Shown here piece by piece: positions 34,929 to 46,300 of a stretch of DNA of 64,000 nt. Source of the DNA: Mycolicibacter virginiensis (GTDB lineage Bacteria > Actinomycetota > Actinomycetes > Mycobacteriales > Mycobacteriaceae); assembly GCF_022374935.2 (NCBI RefSeq), contig NZ_CP092430.2, positions 4,836,001 through 4,900,000 on the forward strand. The letters run 5' to 3'. The notes below the pieces were generated by a model. The model saw only the letters and a list, made by a program, of their open reading frames with translations. It did no database searches and was not told the DNA's origin. Numbering within the stretch: position 1 is the stretch's first letter; the number at the start of each line of letters is the position of its first letter. A program made the translations under genes and the position numbers.

Positions 34929-35750
34929 CTAAGTGGTTGTCGGCCGTGACGGACCGAGGATGTAATCGCCACTGTCGGGATGGTGATACCAGCCGCCCGC
35001 AGCGTGCGTTCCGCCGTCGACGTGCAACGTCTGCCCTGTCACGTAGGAACCCAGGTCGCTGGCCAGAAAGACTGCAGCACCTGCCATTTCGTCGACATGC
35101 CCGGTCCGTCCCATCGGGATCATCTGGTTGGCGTTGGCCAGCATCTCGGCCGAGCCGACTCGTTCGATACCTTCGGTGAGCGTGAGGTCCGGGGCCAGGC
35201 AGTTGACCCGGATGCGGTGCAGCGCCAACTCCAGAGCCGCCGTTTTGGTCAGGTTGATGACGCCTGCTTTCGCCGCCGCGTAGGCCGCGTAGCCAGGTGC
35301 GGCACGGGAGCCCTCGATGCTGGCGACATTGATGATGCTGCCGGCCGCGCTGTGACGGACCAGTGCCTGCGCGACGCGCTGCGTGCAGAGCAGGACGTGG
35401 GTGAGGTTGGAACGGATCAGGGTGTCCCACCCCTTGGGTGCGGTGTCCAGCAACGGGGAAGCGAACACTCCCCCGGCATTGTTGACCAACACCGTCGGCA
35501 GGCCCACCGTGGCAAGGGTTTCCGCCAGTGCGGCATCGACCTGATCGGGGTCGCGGACATCAATTATGCATGCGTGACCACCGACCAGCTTCGCGGTCGC
35601 TCGGGCCGCTTCGGTGTCGCGTTCCCAGATCACCACCCTGGCGCCGAATTCCGCGAAGCCCTCGGCGATGCCTCGGCCGATCCCCGAACCACCTCCGGTG
35701 ATGACAGCTACCCGTCCATCGAGGCTCGCCGCCACCCTGCGCAAGACCAC
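34929..35750 (-). CDS. Short-chain dehydrogenase/reductase (3-oxoacyl reductase-like)
   Basis: A 273-aa SDR with TGGGSGIG at about 18-25, NNAGG, and YAAAK as the catalytic pair. The C-terminal LGSYVTGQTLHVDGG is typical of classical FabG-like SDRs. GTG 35750 was chosen: it overlaps the thioesterase stop codon (TAGTG), and the upstream in-frame residues to 35945 lie inside that gene. It probably reduces a keto group or oxidises a hydroxy group on an acyl or steroid substrate. Confidence 0.88.
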   Translation of the reverse strand: MVLRRVAASLDGRVAVITGGGSGIGRGIAEGFAEFGARVVIWERDTEAARATAKLVGGHACIIDVRDPDQVDAALAETLATVGLPTVLVNNAGGVFASPLLDTAPKGWDTLIRSNLTHVLLCTQRVAQALVRHSAAGSIINVASIEGSRAAPGYAAYAAAKAGVINLTKTAALELALHRIRVNCLAPDLTLTEGIERVGSAEMLANANQMIPMGRTGHVDEMAGAAVFLASDLGSYVTGQTLHVDGGTHAAGGWYHHPDSGDYILGPSRPTTT

Positions 35751-36724
35751 TACTGTCCCTCGGGTTTCTGTGGCACTGGCAGCTCGGCTATCGGCCGGAC
35801 GAGGACTTCTTGCGCGGTGCTGGCCACATGCCTCCCTGCGGCATCCACCATGGTGCCGTGCACCAGGGCACGATGTCCGGCCGTGGCGACGGTCTGCTGG
35901 GTGTAGAGATGCCATCGCTCGAAGTGGACTGGGCGGTGTAGCCACACGCTGTGGTCCAGGGTCAGGCCGGTGTGCGTGGCATGATCGACCGGCTGCGGGT
36001 GGGCACGAAACGCGGTGTCCACCAGGAGGTAGTCGCTGGCGTAGGCAAGGAGCACCGCGTGCAGTTGCGGGTCGCCGTCGATTCCGCGCGGCAACCGCAT
36101 CCAGTGGGCACGCGGACCCGGCGCTTGCGCACCGCCGAGGAATACCGGGGCTTCGGCGGTGCGGACTTCCAGCGGTGGGGGCCGTTCTATCCAGGTGTTC
36201 CCTTGCCCTGCCAGATAGGGCGGGGCGTGTTGCACCCAGTGCTGTAGCAGCGGAAGAGCCGCCGGTTCGGGTCCAGGCAGCGGCACGGGGGCGGCATCTA
36301 TGCCGTCCGGGCTGGTGTCGAAGGACACCGTCGCCACCACGAGGGTGCGGCCGCCCTGCTGGATGGTGACCTGCCGCGCCGACATGGTGCGACCGTCGCG
36401 GGTGCGGTCGACCGCGATCTCCAGCGGTACACCTGAGTCGCCGGGCCGCAGAAACGATGCGTGGATGGAGTGGGCGGAGAGCTCGGGGACCGTGGCCGCG
36501 GCTGCTGTCATCGCCTGGGCAATCAGCTGGCCGCCGAAGATCCGGCCGAACCGGCCGGCCTCGTTTCCCGCCCGGTATCGGTCATCGCCGAGTGGGCGCA
36601 GCGTCAACACCTGCTGCAGCCGGTCCAGCGCGTCGAGCGTGGCGCGTTCCAGTTGGCTTCCGGACCCGAGCAAGGGGCCGCCGTAGTCGGGGTGAGCGGA
36701 GACTTCGGACGCCGACGTCTGCAC
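35750..36724 (-). CDS. Acyl-CoA thioesterase (TesB-like, double hotdog)
   Basis: A 324-aa thioesterase that releases CoA from acyl-CoA. The first hotdog includes RIFGGQLIAQAM and HASFLRPGD; the second has LDHSVWLHRPVHFERWHLY, the TesB signature, followed by ALVHGTMVDAAGRHVAS. The start at GTG 36724 was chosen because AGGAGG sits just upstream within an otherwise open frame reaching 36772. It leads a three-gene operon with the SDR and LLM genes. A short palindrome lies upstream at 36801. Confidence 0.88.
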   Translation of the reverse strand: MQTSASEVSAHPDYGGPLLGSGSQLERATLDALDRLQQVLTLRPLGDDRYRAGNEAGRFGRIFGGQLIAQAMTAAAATVPELSAHSIHASFLRPGDSGVPLEIAVDRTRDGRTMSARQVTIQQGGRTLVVATVSFDTSPDGIDAAPVPLPGPEPAALPLLQHWVQHAPPYLAGQGNTWIERPPPLEVRTAEAPVFLGGAQAPGPRAHWMRLPRGIDGDPQLHAVLLAYASDYLLVDTAFRAHPQPVDHATHTGLTLDHSVWLHRPVHFERWHLYTQQTVATAGHRALVHGTMVDAAGRHVASTAQEVLVRPIAELPVPQKPEGQ

Positions 36725-36800
36725 AAGTTCCTCCTCACCCGCCGTGGCCCGTCCGCGGCGGACTGCCGACACGGGTAGCCGGTGATGTGACTGCTAGCCC

Positions 36801-36812
36801 ATTTAAGTAAAT
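36801..36812. promoter_or_regulatory. Short AT-rich palindrome upstream of thioesterase operon
   Basis: ATTTA-AG-TAAAT is a perfect 5-bp inverted repeat, 77 bases upstream of the thioesterase start codon in otherwise GC-rich DNA. It could be an operator or part of a promoter. Confidence 0.4.
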
Positions 36813-37655
36813 CTGAGCGACATCGGTCAAGGGTCGAACCCGAACCGTGCTCAGGCGACCACGCGCACTCAGATCGACCGAGGGCACTTTCGAAGGTAGC
36901 AGGAGCTCTATCCGGATCGGTCTACCGAATCGCCTTGCTACGAGGCATTCCGGAGTTCGGGTCGAGTACTTGGCGTCGGGATGCATTGGTAATTCTGGCC
37001 GTTCACCCTGTCACCGCTTTGACATTCTCAGCAAGAGCACATCGACCGCTGCTGGGCAAACTTTTCGCACCAACGAAACATGTGGAACGCCAGTATCATT
37101 CGCGATGCTCGTTACATTTTGGGCAACTCATCTGGCAGCGCAGAGGTTCTCATTCGAGTTGACTATCCCCCACGGTGATGCCACCATGGCCGCGAACGCA
37201 CCTCGCTAGGTGAGGCGTCTGTACGGATACAGGCCACTGACCTCAAACGTCGAGAGACGCCCAGGGTCAGGACAGCTCTTCCCGGCTTAAGGGTTGAGCC
37301 CAAGTGGCTTTCGGCATACGACTGGATACGCCGTGCAGTGCCAAAACTCTGTCGAGAGGGGTGCCGTCCGGCCGACTCTGCGCTGGTTCGGTAGTCCCGC
37401 TGTGCCCACTGCAACGGCATCCCCGTGTGCCCTGGCCGTGAGGAGGTGAGAGCGACATTGAGTACGAGCGATAGTCCCTATCCGAGATCGACGACCATTT
37501 CGTTCGAACCCTGCCCCGGCGCCGCCTTCACCCCCTGAATCGGTTCGCCCGCACCGCATCAGCGCTGTCCGAAACGTGGACCTGCGCCGCTTCGGCACGC
37601 GACCGTTCTTGTAGGACGGCGTAATTCGTCATGCCCTCTCAAAGGAGAGTCCCCT
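36813..37655. other. Long intergenic region upstream of PE gene
   Basis: These 843 bases have no convincing gene. Short open frames lack mycobacterial codon bias and ribosome sites. The final bases before the PE gene have an AAAGGAG ribosome site. The stretch is less GC-rich than its surroundings and may be a promoter region with a long leader, or a decayed remnant. I see no tRNA, riboswitch or repeat in it. Confidence 0.5.
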
Positions 37656-37955
37656 ATGTCTTTCGTGTACGCACTGCCCGAAGATCTCATCGCGACAGCG
37701 GCCGATCTGCGCGGTGTCGGCGATACCGTCGCCGCGCAGAGTGCCGCTGCCGCAGCGCCGACCACAGGCGTGATTCCCGCCGCCGCCGACGAGGTCTCCG
37801 CCCTGACCGCGGCGCAGTTCGCGCGGCACGCACAGATGTACCAAGCGATCAGTAAGCGCGCCGCGGTGGTGCACGAGATGTTCGTCAAAACCCTGCAGCA
37901 CAGCGCACAGTCATACGCAGCGACCGATACCGCAAACGTTATCTCGGTCTACTGA
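37656..37955 (+). CDS. PE family protein
   Basis: A 99-aa PE protein lacking a C-terminal extension. It starts [18 protein letters not shown] and has the expected helical hairpin with a late YxxxD/E-like export region ([14 protein letters not shown]). PE proteins pair with PPE proteins and leave through an ESX type VII secretion system. ATG 37656 follows AAAGGAG. The partner PPE gene starts 14 bases downstream. No ESX machinery is in the window. Confidence 0.95.
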   Translation: MSFVYALPEDLIATAADLRGVGDTVAAQSAAAAAPTTGVIPAAADEVSALTAAQFARHAQMYQAISKRAAVVHEMFVKTLQHSAQSYAATDTANVISVY

Positions 37956-37969
37956 AAGGGTTTTGGATA

Positions 37970-39178
37970 ATGGACTACGGATCGATGCCACCAGAGATCA
38001 ATTCGGCGCGCATGTACGCCGGAGCAGGATCAGGGCCGATGCTGGCCGCTGCGGCGTCCTGGAATTTACTGGCCGCGGAATTGCGTTCGGCGGCAACATC
38101 GTTCGAGTGGCTGGTCGCGAGCCTGGCCAGTCAGGGCTGGTGGGGGCCATCCGCATCGGCGATGGCGGCGGCTTCCGAGCCCTACTTTGTATGGCTGAGT
38201 GTGACCGCCGAGCAGGCTGAGCAGACCGCGGCACAGGCCTACGCCGCGGCCGAAGCGTATGCCGCGGCCCACGCTATGACGGTGCCGCCGGCGGCGATCG
38301 AGACCAACCGCGTGCTGCTGGCATCATTGGTCAAGACCAACGCACTGGGACAGAACACACCGGCGATCGCAGCGACCGAAGCGCGCTACGGACAGATGTG
38401 GGCCCAAGACGCGGTGGCGATGTATGGCTACGCCGCGGCTTCCGCCACCGCCACCCAACTGATCCCCTTTGCCGATGCGCCGGAGACCACCAATCAAGAC
38501 GACGGCACGCAGGCCACCGGCGGTGTGGACCCCACCGACGCCCACGCCCAACTGCCCGATGCGTTACGGAGCCTGGCGTCGCCGGCGGAGGGCTCGCGTC
38601 CCACGGATCCGGACTGGCACTGGACGAAGTTCTTCGACGGCCTCTTCGACGGAACGTGGGGCCACGATGACGGGTCGGGTTTGAACATCAATGCCCAGCT
38701 GTGGAACACGATCGCCGCAACCGGCATTTTCGACCCCGGTGGCAACATCGAGGGGTTTTCCGGGCTGGCCACGCTCGGGTTTCTCGCGCGCGGGATGGAT
38801 GGCGGCACAGCCGCCCTGGCCCGCGGCGGGCTCGGGCCCATGCCGGGCATGACCCTGGCATCGACGGCCACTAGTGGGTTGGAGACCGCGGGCCGCGCTG
38901 CCGGTGGCAGCGGCTCCCCGGTGGCCGCGGGAGTGGGCCGGGCCACCCTGGTCGGTTCGCTGTCGACGCCACCCAGCTGGGCGGCGGCAACCCCGGCGGG
39001 TGCTCCTGCCGCCGGGACGGGGAGCGGCTGGACCGTCGCCCCGGAGAGCCGGTCGATGACCGCCCTGCCTCCCCCGATTCCTCCGGGCGGCGCCGGGCGC
39101 AACGGCAGCTACGGTTTGGGCACGCCGCGCTATGGCGTCAAGCTGACCGTGATGCCGCGGCCCGTCGGGGTCGGTTAG
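37970..39178 (+). CDS. PPE family protein (SVP-like)
   Basis: A 402-aa PPE protein and obvious partner of the adjacent PE protein. The PPE domain opens [18 protein letters not shown] and includes [11 protein letters not shown]. The C-terminal region has [10 protein letters not shown], a variant of GxxSVPxxW with Thr for Val, and ends in a proline/glycine-rich tail. A stretch near residues 170-220 rich in Asp, Thr and Pro differs from the other two PPE proteins in the window. Confidence 0.94.
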   Translation: MDYGSMPPEINSARMYAGAGSGPMLAAAASWNLLAAELRSAATSFEWLVASLASQGWWGPSASAMAAASEPYFVWLSVTAEQAEQTAAQAYAAAEAYAAAHAMTVPPAAIETNRVLLASLVKTNALGQNTPAIAATEARYGQMWAQDAVAMYGYAAASATATQLIPFADAPETTNQDDGTQATGGVDPTDAHAQLPDALRSLASPAEGSRPTDPDWHWTKFFDGLFDGTWGHDDGSGLNINAQLWNTIAATGIFDPGGNIEGFSGLATLGFLARGMDGGTAALARGGLGPMPGMTLASTATSGLETAGRAAGGSGSPVAAGVGRATLVGSLSTPPSWAAATPAGAPAAGTGSGWTVAPESRSMTALPPPIPPGGAGRNGSYGLGTPRYGVKLTVMPRPVGVG

Positions 39179-39321
39179 CCGGCCCGGTTGTCGCGCCCAG
39201 CCAATCGGACCACGCTGAGGGACCACCACCAGGCCGCACGGCCGGCATCAACGACAAAGCATCTGGGCGCTCTCGGCGCGGGCGGCACCGTTAACAGCAG
39301 TCACATTGTTAACATCGGCCC

Positions 39322-40116
39322 GTGCCTGACTCTCCGCGGACTTCCCGCCCTGCCAACCACGTTTCCCGACGTGACGCGCTGCGGTACGCATCCGCTGCTG
39401 CCCTCACCGGGCTGGGCGCAGCGTCCGTCGCCACGCCGGCGGCTTCGGCTGCGGCGCCCACGTTGATCGACTACGCCATGCGCCAGATTCCGGCGCACGA
39501 CATCCGGGCCGCGGGCCACGCCGGCGTCATCAACTACGTGTCGACGTCGCGGCCCGGCTCCAATTTCGGCGCCAAGCCGATCACCCGGCCCTATGCCGAG
39601 TCGCTGACTGCAGCGGGGCTGGTGATCGTCAGCAACTTCCAGTACGGCAAGCCCGGCGGGACGGCCCCGTCGGACTTCACCCGGGGATACCCCGGCGGAG
39701 TCGCTGACGCGCGCACCGCCTGGCAACTGCACAGCGCAGCCGGCGGCGGCCAAAGTGCGCCGATCTTCTTCAGCGTCGACGACGACATCGACCGCAACAC
39801 CTGGAACGCCGTGGCACTGCAGTGGTTTCGCGGAATCAATTCGGTACTGGGAGTGCAGCGCACCGGCGTCTACGGGGGCGTGAACGTGTGCCAGTGGGCG
39901 GCTGCCGACGGGGTCATCGGGGTCTCCCGCACACCCGGTAAGCGGTGGGCCTGGCAGACCCGATCCTGGTCACGTGGTCAGGTCGACCCCGGGGCGGTGC
40001 TCTACCAACGGATTGTGAGTACCGCCTCGAACCCGGGCCCGATCGTCGGCGGGATCGAAGTCGACGTCAACGACGTCCTGGCCCAGGACTGCGGCCAGTG
40101 GAATCTACATCCGTGA
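39322..40116 (+). CDS. Tat-exported DUF1906 protein (glycoside hydrolase-like, Rv2525c family)
   Basis: A 264-aa secreted protein and a close paralogue of the one at 33155. The signal has VSRRDALRYASAAALTGLG; the domain contains LIDYAMRQIPAHDIRAAGH, SDFTRGYPGGVADARTAW and IFFSVDDDIDRNTW. GTG 39322 is the start. It lies alone between the PE-PPE pair and the end of the PUFA-synthase cluster on the opposite strand. A cell-wall role is inferred from the family. Confidence 0.88.
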   Translation: MPDSPRTSRPANHVSRRDALRYASAAALTGLGAASVATPAASAAAPTLIDYAMRQIPAHDIRAAGHAGVINYVSTSRPGSNFGAKPITRPYAESLTAAGLVIVSNFQYGKPGGTAPSDFTRGYPGGVADARTAWQLHSAAGGGQSAPIFFSVDDDIDRNTWNAVALQWFRGINSVLGVQRTGVYGGVNVCQWAAADGVIGVSRTPGKRWAWQTRSWSRGQVDPGAVLYQRIVSTASNPGPIVGGIEVDVNDVLAQDCGQWNLHP

Positions 40117-40130
40117 GGTCGTGCGACCGA

Positions 40131-40217
40131 TCAGGATTTGCTGGACAAGAAGAGTGCCAGGGTAAGCATCACGACACACGCGAGGCACGTGTAGACGCCC
40201 AGAGATGCTGACGCCAT
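40131..40217 (-). CDS. Putative 28-aa single-pass membrane peptide
   Basis: ATG 40217 opens a 28-codon frame ending TGA at 40131. The peptide starts MASASLGVY, has a hydrophobic core (TCLACVVMLTLALFL) and ends SSKS, fitting one short membrane helix. AGGAG lies 7 bases upstream of the ATG. It is on the same strand as the PUFA-synthase genes and starts 152 bases after the end of the last one, so it may be the tail of that operon. Small membrane peptides often tune larger complexes; no homologue is recognised. Confidence 0.5.
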   Translation of the reverse strand: MASASLGVYTCLACVVMLTLALFLSSKS

Positions 40218-40369
40218 AAGTGGGCTCCTGTCTGCAAAGACTTGGTTGGTCTTGATTCGTTGAGGCCGATCTACGCCCAGCTGCGTAGCTGGACGGCCGT
40301 GCCGCGATCGCCACTAAGCTAGCCGCCCACCTGCGCCGTCGTCAACAAGACCGGCGCTGCGCCGCCCGA

Positions 40370-43300
40370 TCAGGACCGACTGAGCTCAGCCGCCTTGACC
40401 GTCTCCCATTCCTCGTCGGCGATCAGGTTTCGCCAGTCGACCGGCAGGGAGTCCAGCGCGTCCTCGATGCAGAACCACACCGATTCCAGCGGCGAGGCGC
40501 CCGGGGCAGCGGCGGTGATCCGGCTCTCCACGTCGTAGTTCGGGGCGTGCGGTGCATCGCTGAACGGTGCGAGCGCATTGATCGCGTCCATGACGTAACG
40601 CCGCAACTCGGCGTAGGGCCGGCCACGCAGCTCCTCGGGCAGGATGGGCCTGCCGAAGATGTAGTCCTGGGCGGCATGGCCGTAGGGCACTTCGAGCTTG
40701 TGCGGCAACGGCTCCTCGGGCAACCCGCCCGCGAAGTACACCGGCACGATCGGCATGGACATCTCGATCGCCATGTCCAGCAGTGTCGACGTCAGTCGCT
40801 CGACCCGCTGGCCCGAACTCACGCTGCGAGTCCCGTCGGCGTGCACCATGACCGACACTCCGAAGGCTGCACTCTCCCGCTTGAGCGCGTCGACCAACCC
40901 GAAGAACTCTTGGGGCTGCTGCTGGTCGAAATAGCGGAGATGGCCCAGCTCCTTGCCCGCCGCCGCGTCAATCATTCGCAGCAGGTTGCCGACCCAGCCG
41001 GTCTCGTGCTTGGCGTGGCCGATGGTGACGACTTTCGTGCCGGTCAGCCACGATCCGATAGTGGTGCCCAACAGCGATTCGACCTGCACCTGGTGATTGG
41101 CCAGCAGCAACACCGGCCGACCGCGCACGGCCGCCATCGCGGCCGGATCGGTGACCACAACGTGGCGCACGTAGCGCGACAACACCGCCCCCAGGGCCAG
41201 CTCGCCGAACCAGCCGTCCGGCATCCCCGCGCTCTCGGTCCACCAAGCTCGGACCGGCTCCCAGTCCGTTACCGATGACGCGCTCGCGCGGCACGCTCCC
41301 GGCCCGAGCTTCTCGACGTCGACCGTGATGCGCTCCAGCGGCAGCGCGGGGCAGCTCACCTGACCGCCGATGATCTGAACCCGGTCGGGGTGGACCGCGT
41401 TGTGGACTGCATCCGCGACCGCTTCCTTGGTGACGATGTCGAACATCAGCGAATCGCCTTGACTGTCGGTGCCGTACACGGCCTGCAACGTGCCCTTGAA
41501 CCAGTCGAGGGTCGCCATTCGGGCAGTGTTGAGCTCAAGGACGCCGCGCCCGAGACGCTCGCTCAGCGATAGGCCCGGGACCGCCTGCCGGTCACCCATG
41601 AAGGCGCGCCGTTCAGGGCCGCCGACTTCGGCCAGCGGCCCCTTGCTCAGCAGAAATTCGGCCATCCGGATACGCGCCCAAGGTTTTCCGGCGACGCTGA
41701 GCCACAGGTCAAAGGTCGGCATGCGGCCTTCGGCGTCGTCGAAGCCCACGAATCGCACTTCGACATCCACGGTTCCCGCCACAGGCGTGTCGGAGTAGAA
41801 CCGGGCCGAGAGGATGCGGCGCGGGAACCCGACATCGGGATCGCCGGCGTCGGCATACGACGCGGGGTCGGCGGTGTCGGTGGTCCACACACTCATCGCG
41901 GTGTGCGGTACGACGTGCAACGCGCCGTCCAACAGTCCCGGCTGCAGTTCGCCGGCCGGCACGGCACAACGGTCGATCGCCAGGGTTCCGGTTGAGCCGT
42001 TGCGGCCGATCCGGGCACCATCGGTCAGGGTCGCGAATGCCGGACCGTGAAACACCGTTCCGTCATAGGGGTCGGCGTAGGGCACCGCCCCTTCCAGGGG
42101 GGCGGGCGGCTCCGGTTCACCGGTGTACTGCGCGGCGGTGACGACAACGGCGTGTGCGTGAATCTCCCAGCGGGACAACTCGGCTCGCGGCGCATCACGC
42201 CAGACCTCGAGGCGTCCCTGGAAGCGCCCGGTCTCCTGCGTCTGCTCCAGCACGACCCGCAGCTGCTTCGGCGAGTCGACCACGACCCACCGAACCATCT
42301 GGACGTCGGTGATCTCGACGACCTTGGCTCCGCCGGAGGCCCGGGCCGCCGCCTGCGCGAACAGGTCCATGACCGACATCATCGGCAGCGACGGGATGAC
42401 GTAGGTCGGGCAGTGATCGACGATCCAGGAGTCGTTGATCGGATCGAGCGCGACGTCCATCGTGGTCGTCGCACCCACGGTGTTCTGCACTGCGGCAGCG
42501 GTATCCGCGGGTGCCGCCGACGCCGCGGGGGGTGCGACTGCGGCGGGCAGGGAAGTCGATGTGGATGTAGTGATGGCGCCGGCATCGGCCGGGGACTGCC
42601 GTTCCCCCGTGCCGGCGACGATGCGCATGCCCAGGTTGCTCGCGGTGTAGATGCGCTTGCCGTCCACCCACAGCGATGCCTCGGCCACCGCGAGGATGCC
42701 GGCGTCCTCGCGGACGATCCGGGTGATCTCTACCTGTGCGGCGATCTGCTTGTTGGTGGGGATGATCTGGCCGCGATACCGCCAGGTCATGGCGTCGTGC
42801 AGGGCAGCCGGCTCGAAGCGGGCCGCCGGGCCGGCTTCCTTACCGAGTCCGAGGTCGAGCATCCCGAATTGCAGGAGCTGCAAAAGCATTTCGATGCCCA
42901 GCGATCCCGGTTGGACGGGGTCGCCGAAGAAGTGCGCCTTGAAGTACCACTCGCCGGGGTTGACGTCTTTGACGCCGCGCCACTGGCCCAATCCGGCGGC
43001 GCCGCCGGTGGGCCAGCGTCCGGTGACCCGGTCGACCATCAGCAGCATCGGGTCCGCCAACCGCGCTCCGGCGCCGAAGAATTCGGCAGGCTGCGTGGTC
43101 AAATCGACCAGGGGCGCCTCGCACGGCTGCGCGAGCGAGGCACGTTGAGAGTCGCTGACCGGGAGACCTACCTGGTTCTGCAGCGCTTCGCGTTTGAAGT
43201 AGCCGAACACGGTGTCGAAGGTGTAGACCGGTCCGTCGTCGGCAATGATCTCCCCGTCGAAGCCGACGATGATGGTTCCCGCGGCCTTGGCGAGGCTCTT

Positions 43301-46300
43301 GAGCTTCACCTTGATTCGTAGCGTTCCGGTCGCCGGGGTCACCTCACGGTGTTGGGTTCCCGTCCCGTCCAGGTTGCGGAAGAACAGGTCCGCCTCACCA
43401 TCCAGCGGGCAGCCCACGTAGCTGGCCAGCCAGCCGCAGGGCTGCAGCGCGACCTCCATCAGCACCGCGTTGGGCATCGTCTCGTGGCCGTTGGCCGCGC
43501 CGTTCTCGGCGAAGTACCAGGCGTCGGCCGGGACGTCGTACTCCACGACGACTTCAGCGCCGGCCTTCATCACGCCGGTCTCACCGACCAGCTCGGTGAC
43601 CCGAGACATGAAGTGATACGGCGGACCGGGCAGCCGGGCCGCCTTGCGGGGCGAATCGAACTTCTCGAACAGCGGCCCAAAGGCCATGGACGGCTTGGCG
43701 ATCGCACTGGCGAGCATCGCCTGGTAGTCGTAGCGGAATCCGTTGGCCTCGGCGACCTGCTTGGGCTCGACGTAGCCTTCGAGCTCTTTGGCGCCGGAGT
43801 CCATCGGCCATCCCGGTGACAGCTTCAGGCCCATCCGCTCGCAGTGGAAGGCGGGCAATCCGTCGACGGTGCAGAGCAGGTCGGCGAAGAGCGTCGGCTC
43901 GGGTCCGGCGATCACCTCGCGAACGAACACTTCGTAGACCACCTCACGCGACTGCGGTGTGACCTGACCCCGGCAACGCAGCTTGTAGGTCTCGAAGGGA
44001 ACCGGTTCGAAGCGCCAGCCGTCGCAGTCGATCGTCATGCCCAGGGCGGTCATGTAGATCGCCATGGTCTGCATGGTCGCCTCGTACATCAGGGTGCCCG
44101 GCATGCAGGGGTCGTTCTTGAAATGGCCGGCGAAGAAGCAGTTCTCCGGCGTGACGGGCGCGACGGCTCGCAGGTAGCCGCGGCCCCACGGCCCACCGGT
44201 GAAGTCCAGATCCGTCACTTCGTCGACGAAGAGCATGTCGCCGGCGTGGATGCTGGGGGTGCGGGTGTGGCTGCCGGCGCGCTCGAAGCCCTCGCCGAAC
44301 GTCTGCCAGATCTCACCGGCGGCCATCGCCTCCAGGTCGGCACGCTGCAGTGAGGTGCGCGACGTCTGGGCCGGCGTCTGCTCCATCGGCCCGCTGACGG
44401 TCTGTTCCTCGGGGCGCCACAAGATCCCGCCGGATGCGGCCAACTCCTCGTCGGTGAAGAACCCGGCCTGGCCGTTACGCATCGACATCCGCTCGACGCC
44501 GTCGATCGTGCAGTCGTAGTGAAAGAAGAACAGCCGCACATCGCCTTGGCGGGCGTGGCCGTCCACATGGATGTCGAAGCGCAGGGTGTCGCCGATCTCG
44601 GGCAGGCCACCGAGGTAGGTGACCTCGCAGCCGAGCAACCGGTAGACCCGCTCGCTCTTGTTGAGCAGATCCGCGCCCATCCAGGAGATGAGCATCAGAT
44701 CGGCCTGCCCACTTTCGATCATGATGCCGGCGGGCATCCGATCCTGCTGGAGCCACCAGGAGTCGGCGGTGACATCGGTTTCGGTCCACAACGTTCCGGT
44801 GCCGTGGCGGGCCGGCTCGGCGTCGATGCCCAGCAGTCGATCCGCCAGCAGCAGTGGCGGTTCGGGCATCCGGACCTGCCGCAGGTACTGGTCCTGCTCG
44901 GCGAACGCCGGGCCGAAGATCTCGGAGATGTTGCCCGACGAGTGCACCCGCAGCCCGTCCTTGTCGAGCTTGAGGCCCACCGGTTCACGCTTGACCGTCG
45001 GCGCCGGGACCACCTTGTCGGCCGGCTTGACGGGCTGGATCGCCCGGCTTGCGCCCGCGGGCATGGCGGCGGCGGGCATGACGACGGCGGGTGCCGCGGC
45101 GGCTGCGGCCTGCGGCTCCGGTCGCGACGGCATCGCCGCGGCCACACCCAACGGCAGCCGGGCCAGCGACTCGGCGACCGGTGCCAGAACCGGAGGCATC
45201 GGGAGTTGTGTTGGCATGAATTGCTCCAGTTGATGAGGGGGGTTCGTTCCTGGGGCCGTGACGCGTGGTGGCAGATGGACCGCGGGCAGGTGCGCGGGGA
45301 AGTTGAGCCGGATAGGTTTCGCGGCGCCGTTGGCCGCTGGCGGCGCCGTCAGGGCCGCGGCCTGGAGCCCGGTCGCTGACGACACCAAGGTCACCTGCTG
45401 TCGCTGGTCGGCCATTCCGGTGAGTTCCACGGCGACGCGCCGTTGCTCGGACGTCCAGGGCTCGCCGTCGGGCCACACTCCGAGCGCTCCGTAGAGCACG
45501 CCGGCGGCCACATGCAGCAGTCCCGAAGCGGCGTGCGCGTGACCCAACAGGGCGGAAAGGTTCACCGCACCCGGAACGGTGCCCAGGTGCAGGCATTCGG
45601 CGTCCACCTGCTGATCGGGCAGCAGCGTCGCATACACCGGGTTACCGTCACGGCGCGCATCGGCGACGCGCTTGAGCACGAGAACGACGGCGGCGTCCGC
45701 GGGTATCTGCTCGTCGGCGTGCAGTAATGCCCGCGCCGCTGCCTGATGCACGGGTTCGCAGCTCAGGTCCACCGCCCCGACCACGGCGGCGTCGATCTCT
45801 CCGCGCCGCAATGCCCGCGCGGCCAGCTCAAGGGCGGTGGTGCCCGAGAGCTGTTCCCGCGACACCGTGAAACTGGGTCCCCGTAGATCGAATTGGCTAT
45901 TGAGACGGTTCGCCACGATGTTGGGCATGGCTCCCACGACGCCCGCGGCGGTCCACCCCGCAACGACGTCGTCGCGAGCCGCGGCGAGCCGGTCGGGCTC
46001 GTCGAATTCGTCTGCCAACCGCCAGCGCTGCCCGAACCGGGCGACTTCGGCGTCGCAGCCCATTCCGACGACGACGCTGGTGGTCTCCGGCGGCAAGCTC
46101 TTGATCAACTCGCCGATGCCCAGGGCCGCACCGAGCAACGCCAGTTGTTGGGGTTGGGTCTGTTTGAGGTCCGCAGGCGGGAAGCGGGTTTGGGTCAGGT
46201 CCAGGCTGACCTCATCCATGCGTGCCCCGCGGGCTCCGTCGGCCATGCCGGTGGGAATCGGCTGGCACGACTTCAAGTGCTCGGCGACTGAGGCCGTTTC

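Noticed and set aside
36847-37209. 120-codon frame in the intergenic region before the PE gene
   Set aside because: No ribosome site, no mycobacterial codon bias and no recognisable domain.
42047-43321. 424-codon plus-strand frame opposite the CLF/DH megasynthase
   Set aside because: Shadow frame with Gly/Arg/Asp-rich composition; the opposite strand has catalytic dehydratase motifs.
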